This document shows positions 35,165-36,935 of a stretch of DNA of 36,935 bases, in pieces. Location of the stretch: positions 1-36,935 of the forward strand of contig JAFGAF010000444.1 in NCBI GenBank assembly GCA_016933815.1, given 5' to 3'. Both the position numbers and the translations under genes were made by a program. The DNA comes from Prolixibacteraceae bacterium (lineage in GTDB: Bacteria > Bacteroidota > Bacteroidia > Bacteroidales > Prolixibacteraceae). Under the pieces are notes generated by a model. That model was not told where the DNA came from. It searched no databases and saw only the letters and a program-made list of their open reading frames with translations. Within the stretch, counting starts at the first letter, position 1; every line of letters begins with the position of its first letter.

Positions 35165-35602
35165 CTATTCGCTAGCTGCTGAAGACTCAACATAATCGCG
35201 TCGAACTACAAATTTTGTAGTAACGGGCAGCTTTTGGGCTGCTAAACGGAGTGCTTCTTTAGCCAATTCGTAGGGTACCCCTTCGGCTTCGATAATGATG
35301 CGACCTGGCGTAACAGGTGCAACAAAAGCTTCGGGTGCTCCCTTACCCTTACCCATACGTACCTCTGCAGGTTTTTTAGTAATGGGCTTGTCAGGGAAGA
35401 TGCGGATCCATATTTGTCCTTGCCTTTTCATGTGCCTGGTAACAGCTACACGAGCGGCCTCGATTTGGCGTCCAGTGATCCATGACTCCTCGAGTGACTT
35501 TATCCCAAAAGATCCGAATGCGAGTTGATTGCCACGTTGGGCATTCCCCTTCATTTTTCCCTTTTGTACTCTTCTGAATTTTGTTTTCTTAGGTTGTAAC
35601 AT
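35165..35602 (-). CDS. rplP: 50S ribosomal protein L16
   Basis: L16 organises the A-site region of the large subunit. The 145-residue protein starts [20 protein letters not shown] and has [40 protein letters not shown] and [20 protein letters not shown]. It lies between rpsC and rpmC. Confidence 0.98.
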   Translation of the reverse strand: MLQPKKTKFRRVQKGKMKGNAQRGNQLAFGSFGIKSLEESWITGRQIEAARVAVTRHMKRQGQIWIRIFPDKPITKKPAEVRMGKGKGAPEAFVAPVTPGRIIIEAEGVPYELAKEALRLAAQKLPVTTKFVVRRDYVESSAASE

Positions 35603-35621
35603 CCTTAATCAAAATTTAAGG

Positions 35622-36338
35622 TTATTTACTTTTCTTTCTACGGTTTGCACGAGGATTTCCCGGACGTGCATTGCTTTCGCTTTTGAGGCCTACATTAGGT
35701 GAAAGGTCGCGTTTACCATATACTTCACCTTTGCAGATCCACACTTTCACACCTAGCAGCCCAGTCTTGGTAAGAGCCTCAGCTAACGCATAGTCGATAT
35801 CCGACCTGAGTGTGTGAAGTGGAGTACGTCCATCCTTGTACATTTCCGACCTTGCCATTTCGGCACCGTTCAAGCGTCCGGAAACCAGCACCTTGATTCC
35901 TTCTGCACCCATTCTCATGGTTGAAGCGATGGCCATTTTAACGGCACGTCGGTAGGCAATTTTGCCTTCTACTTGGCGGGCAATGTTGTTGGCTACGATT
36001 TGGGCGTCCATTTCGGGGCGCTTAATCTCGAAGATGTTGATTTGTACTTCTTTCGAAGTAATTTTTTTCAACTCTTCTTTTAGCTTGTCAACTTCCTGTC
36101 CTCCCTTTCCAATAATAATACCCGGCCTTGAGGTGTGAACTGTGATAGTGATAAGCTTAAGGGTACGTTCGATAATAATTTTTGATACACTGGCTTTAGC
36201 CAAACGTGCACTTAAATATTTACGAATTTTGTAATCTTCCACTAGCTTATCGCCATAATCATTCCCACCGAACCAGTTGGAATCCCATCCTCTGATGATT
36301 CCTAAGCGATTTGCAATCGGATTAGTTTTCTGTCCCAT
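35622..36338 (-). CDS. rpsC: 30S ribosomal protein S3
   Basis: S3 forms part of the mRNA entry channel and its helicase. The 238-residue protein starts [20 protein letters not shown], carries a KH domain with the GxxG loop in [20 protein letters not shown], and ends with a basic tail. It lies between rplV and rplP. Confidence 0.98.
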   Translation of the reverse strand: MGQKTNPIANRLGIIRGWDSNWFGGNDYGDKLVEDYKIRKYLSARLAKASVSKIIIERTLKLITITVHTSRPGIIIGKGGQEVDKLKEELKKITSKEVQINIFEIKRPEMDAQIVANNIARQVEGKIAYRRAVKMAIASTMRMGAEGIKVLVSGRLNGAEMARSEMYKDGRTPLHTLRSDIDYALAEALTKTGLLGVKVWICKGEVYGKRDLSPNVGLKSESNARPGNPRANRRKKSK

Positions 36339-36355
36339 GTATTACTATTTAAAGG

Positions 36356-36763
36356 TTATTCGGTTACAGGATTTTTGCTATCCAAATAAATTGTTACGTG
36401 ATTTGAGCGTTTGCGGATACGGTGTGCTCGGCCTTGTGGAGCCGGTTGTATCCTTTTTAACATACGACCCGAATCAACGAATATTCTTGAAACAATTAAA
36501 TTGTTATCTTCTAAACGTTCTTCTTCGTTTTTAGCTTGCCAGTTAGCTATTGCCGATAGCAACAGTTTTTCTACTTTGCGCGAAGCTTCTTTCGAAGAGA
36601 ATTTAAGCACATCGAGAGCTTTGTTTACTTCCATTCCTCGGATCATGTCGGCTACCAAGCGCATTTTGCGCGGCGATGTAGGACAGTCACGAAGAATTGC
36701 GAAGTATTGTTGTTTCTTCTCTTCTTTGCGCTGATTTGCTGTATTTCTTTTTCTTGCACCCAT
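36356..36763 (-). CDS. rplV: 50S ribosomal protein L22
   Basis: L22 lines the peptide exit tunnel with an extended hairpin. The 135-residue protein has [20 protein letters not shown] and the tunnel loop region with [20 protein letters not shown]. Its N-terminus ([20 protein letters not shown]) is slightly extended relative to E. coli. It lies between rpsS and rpsC. Confidence 0.97.
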   Translation of the reverse strand: MGARKRNTANQRKEEKKQQYFAILRDCPTSPRKMRLVADMIRGMEVNKALDVLKFSSKEASRKVEKLLLSAIANWQAKNEEERLEDNNLIVSRIFVDSGRMLKRIQPAPQGRAHRIRKRSNHVTIYLDSKNPVTE

Positions 36764-36799
36764 TGTTTTAACTTTAAAATGATTTTAACAATTCACGCA

Positions 36800-36935
36800 T
36801 TAACGTTTGTTACCTGCGTGTCCCCTGTATGTACGGGTTGGTGCAAACTCACCCAATTTATGACCTACCATGTTTTCTGTGATATAAACCGGTATGAATT
36901 TGTTACCGTTGTGGACAGCAATTGTGTGTCCAACC
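36800..36935 (-). CDS. rpsS: 30S ribosomal protein S19, 5' part beyond window
   Basis: The last 44 codons are present, reading [20 protein letters not shown], then [20 protein letters not shown] and ending GNKR. This is the conserved C-terminal half of S19, a small-subunit head protein that pairs with S13. The start lies outside the right edge. It is 36 bases upstream of rplV in the expected order. Confidence 0.96.
   Translation of the reverse strand, partial: VGHTIAVHNGNKFIPVYITENMVGHKLGEFAPTRTYRGHAGNKR

Noticed and set aside
1-36935. tRNA genes, CRISPR arrays, insertion sequences, phage genes or a replication origin
   Set aside because: Gene spacers were read on both strands; none contains tRNA-like cloverleaf pairing, regular repeat-spacer units, transposase or integrase frames, or DnaA-box clusters.

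Overview
The window reads as a chromosomal segment of a Bacteroidota bacterium, most likely of the Bacteroidales/Marinilabiliales type. Four things support this: TAnnTTTG-type -7 boxes with weak TTTG-like -33 elements, an almost complete lack of Shine-Dalgarno sequences, a Lys/Glu/Ala-rich tail on ribosomal protein L17, and the Bacteroidota form of the S10-spc-alpha ribosomal cluster. There is no phage, insertion sequence, CRISPR array or tRNA. All assignments come from reading the sequence; no database search was made.

Region 1 (1-5744, minus) is an efflux operon in the order TetR regulator, TolC-like outer-membrane channel, HlyD/AcrA-like lipoprotein adaptor and AcrB-like RND pump (cut by the window edge). 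Region 2 (5991-11090) holds an unrecognised outer-membrane barrel protein, a fused trehalose-6-phosphate synthase/phosphatase, and a divergent GH15 hydrolase that may act on trehalose or an alpha-glucan. Region 3 (11091-14364) has the [FeFe]-hydrogenase maturase HydF, divergent coaD, and a secreted thioredoxin-fold protein without the CxxC pair. Region 4 (14365-19596) has a probable minus-strand small RNA, pyruvate phosphate dikinase with a strong terminator, and a BatA/VWA membrane protein. Region 5 (19601-22644) has a DUF4056-like exported protein, ornithine aminotransferase and a ferredoxin-NADP-reductase-like flavoprotein. Region 6 (22792-25347) is a three-gene envelope-sensing operon: LiaF-like protein, LytS-type kinase and LytTR regulator.

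Region 7 (25423-36935, minus) is the ribosomal cluster from rpsS (cut by the right edge) through rplV, rpsC, rplP, rpmC, rpsQ, rplN, rplX, rplE, rpsN, rpsH, rplF, rplR, rpsE, rpmD, rplO and secY, then infA, rpmJ, rpsM, rpsK, rpsD, rpoA and rplQ. It ends at a bidirectional terminator.

Most of the window is conserved housekeeping sequence. The points most worth a second look are small: the sRNA-like unit at 14381-14467; a near-perfect Shine-Dalgarno before rplF; a ten-codon mini-ORF whose stop overlaps the rpmJ start; a hairpin-rich secY-infA spacer where map is often found; and four convergent gene pairs whose ends overlap or nearly touch.
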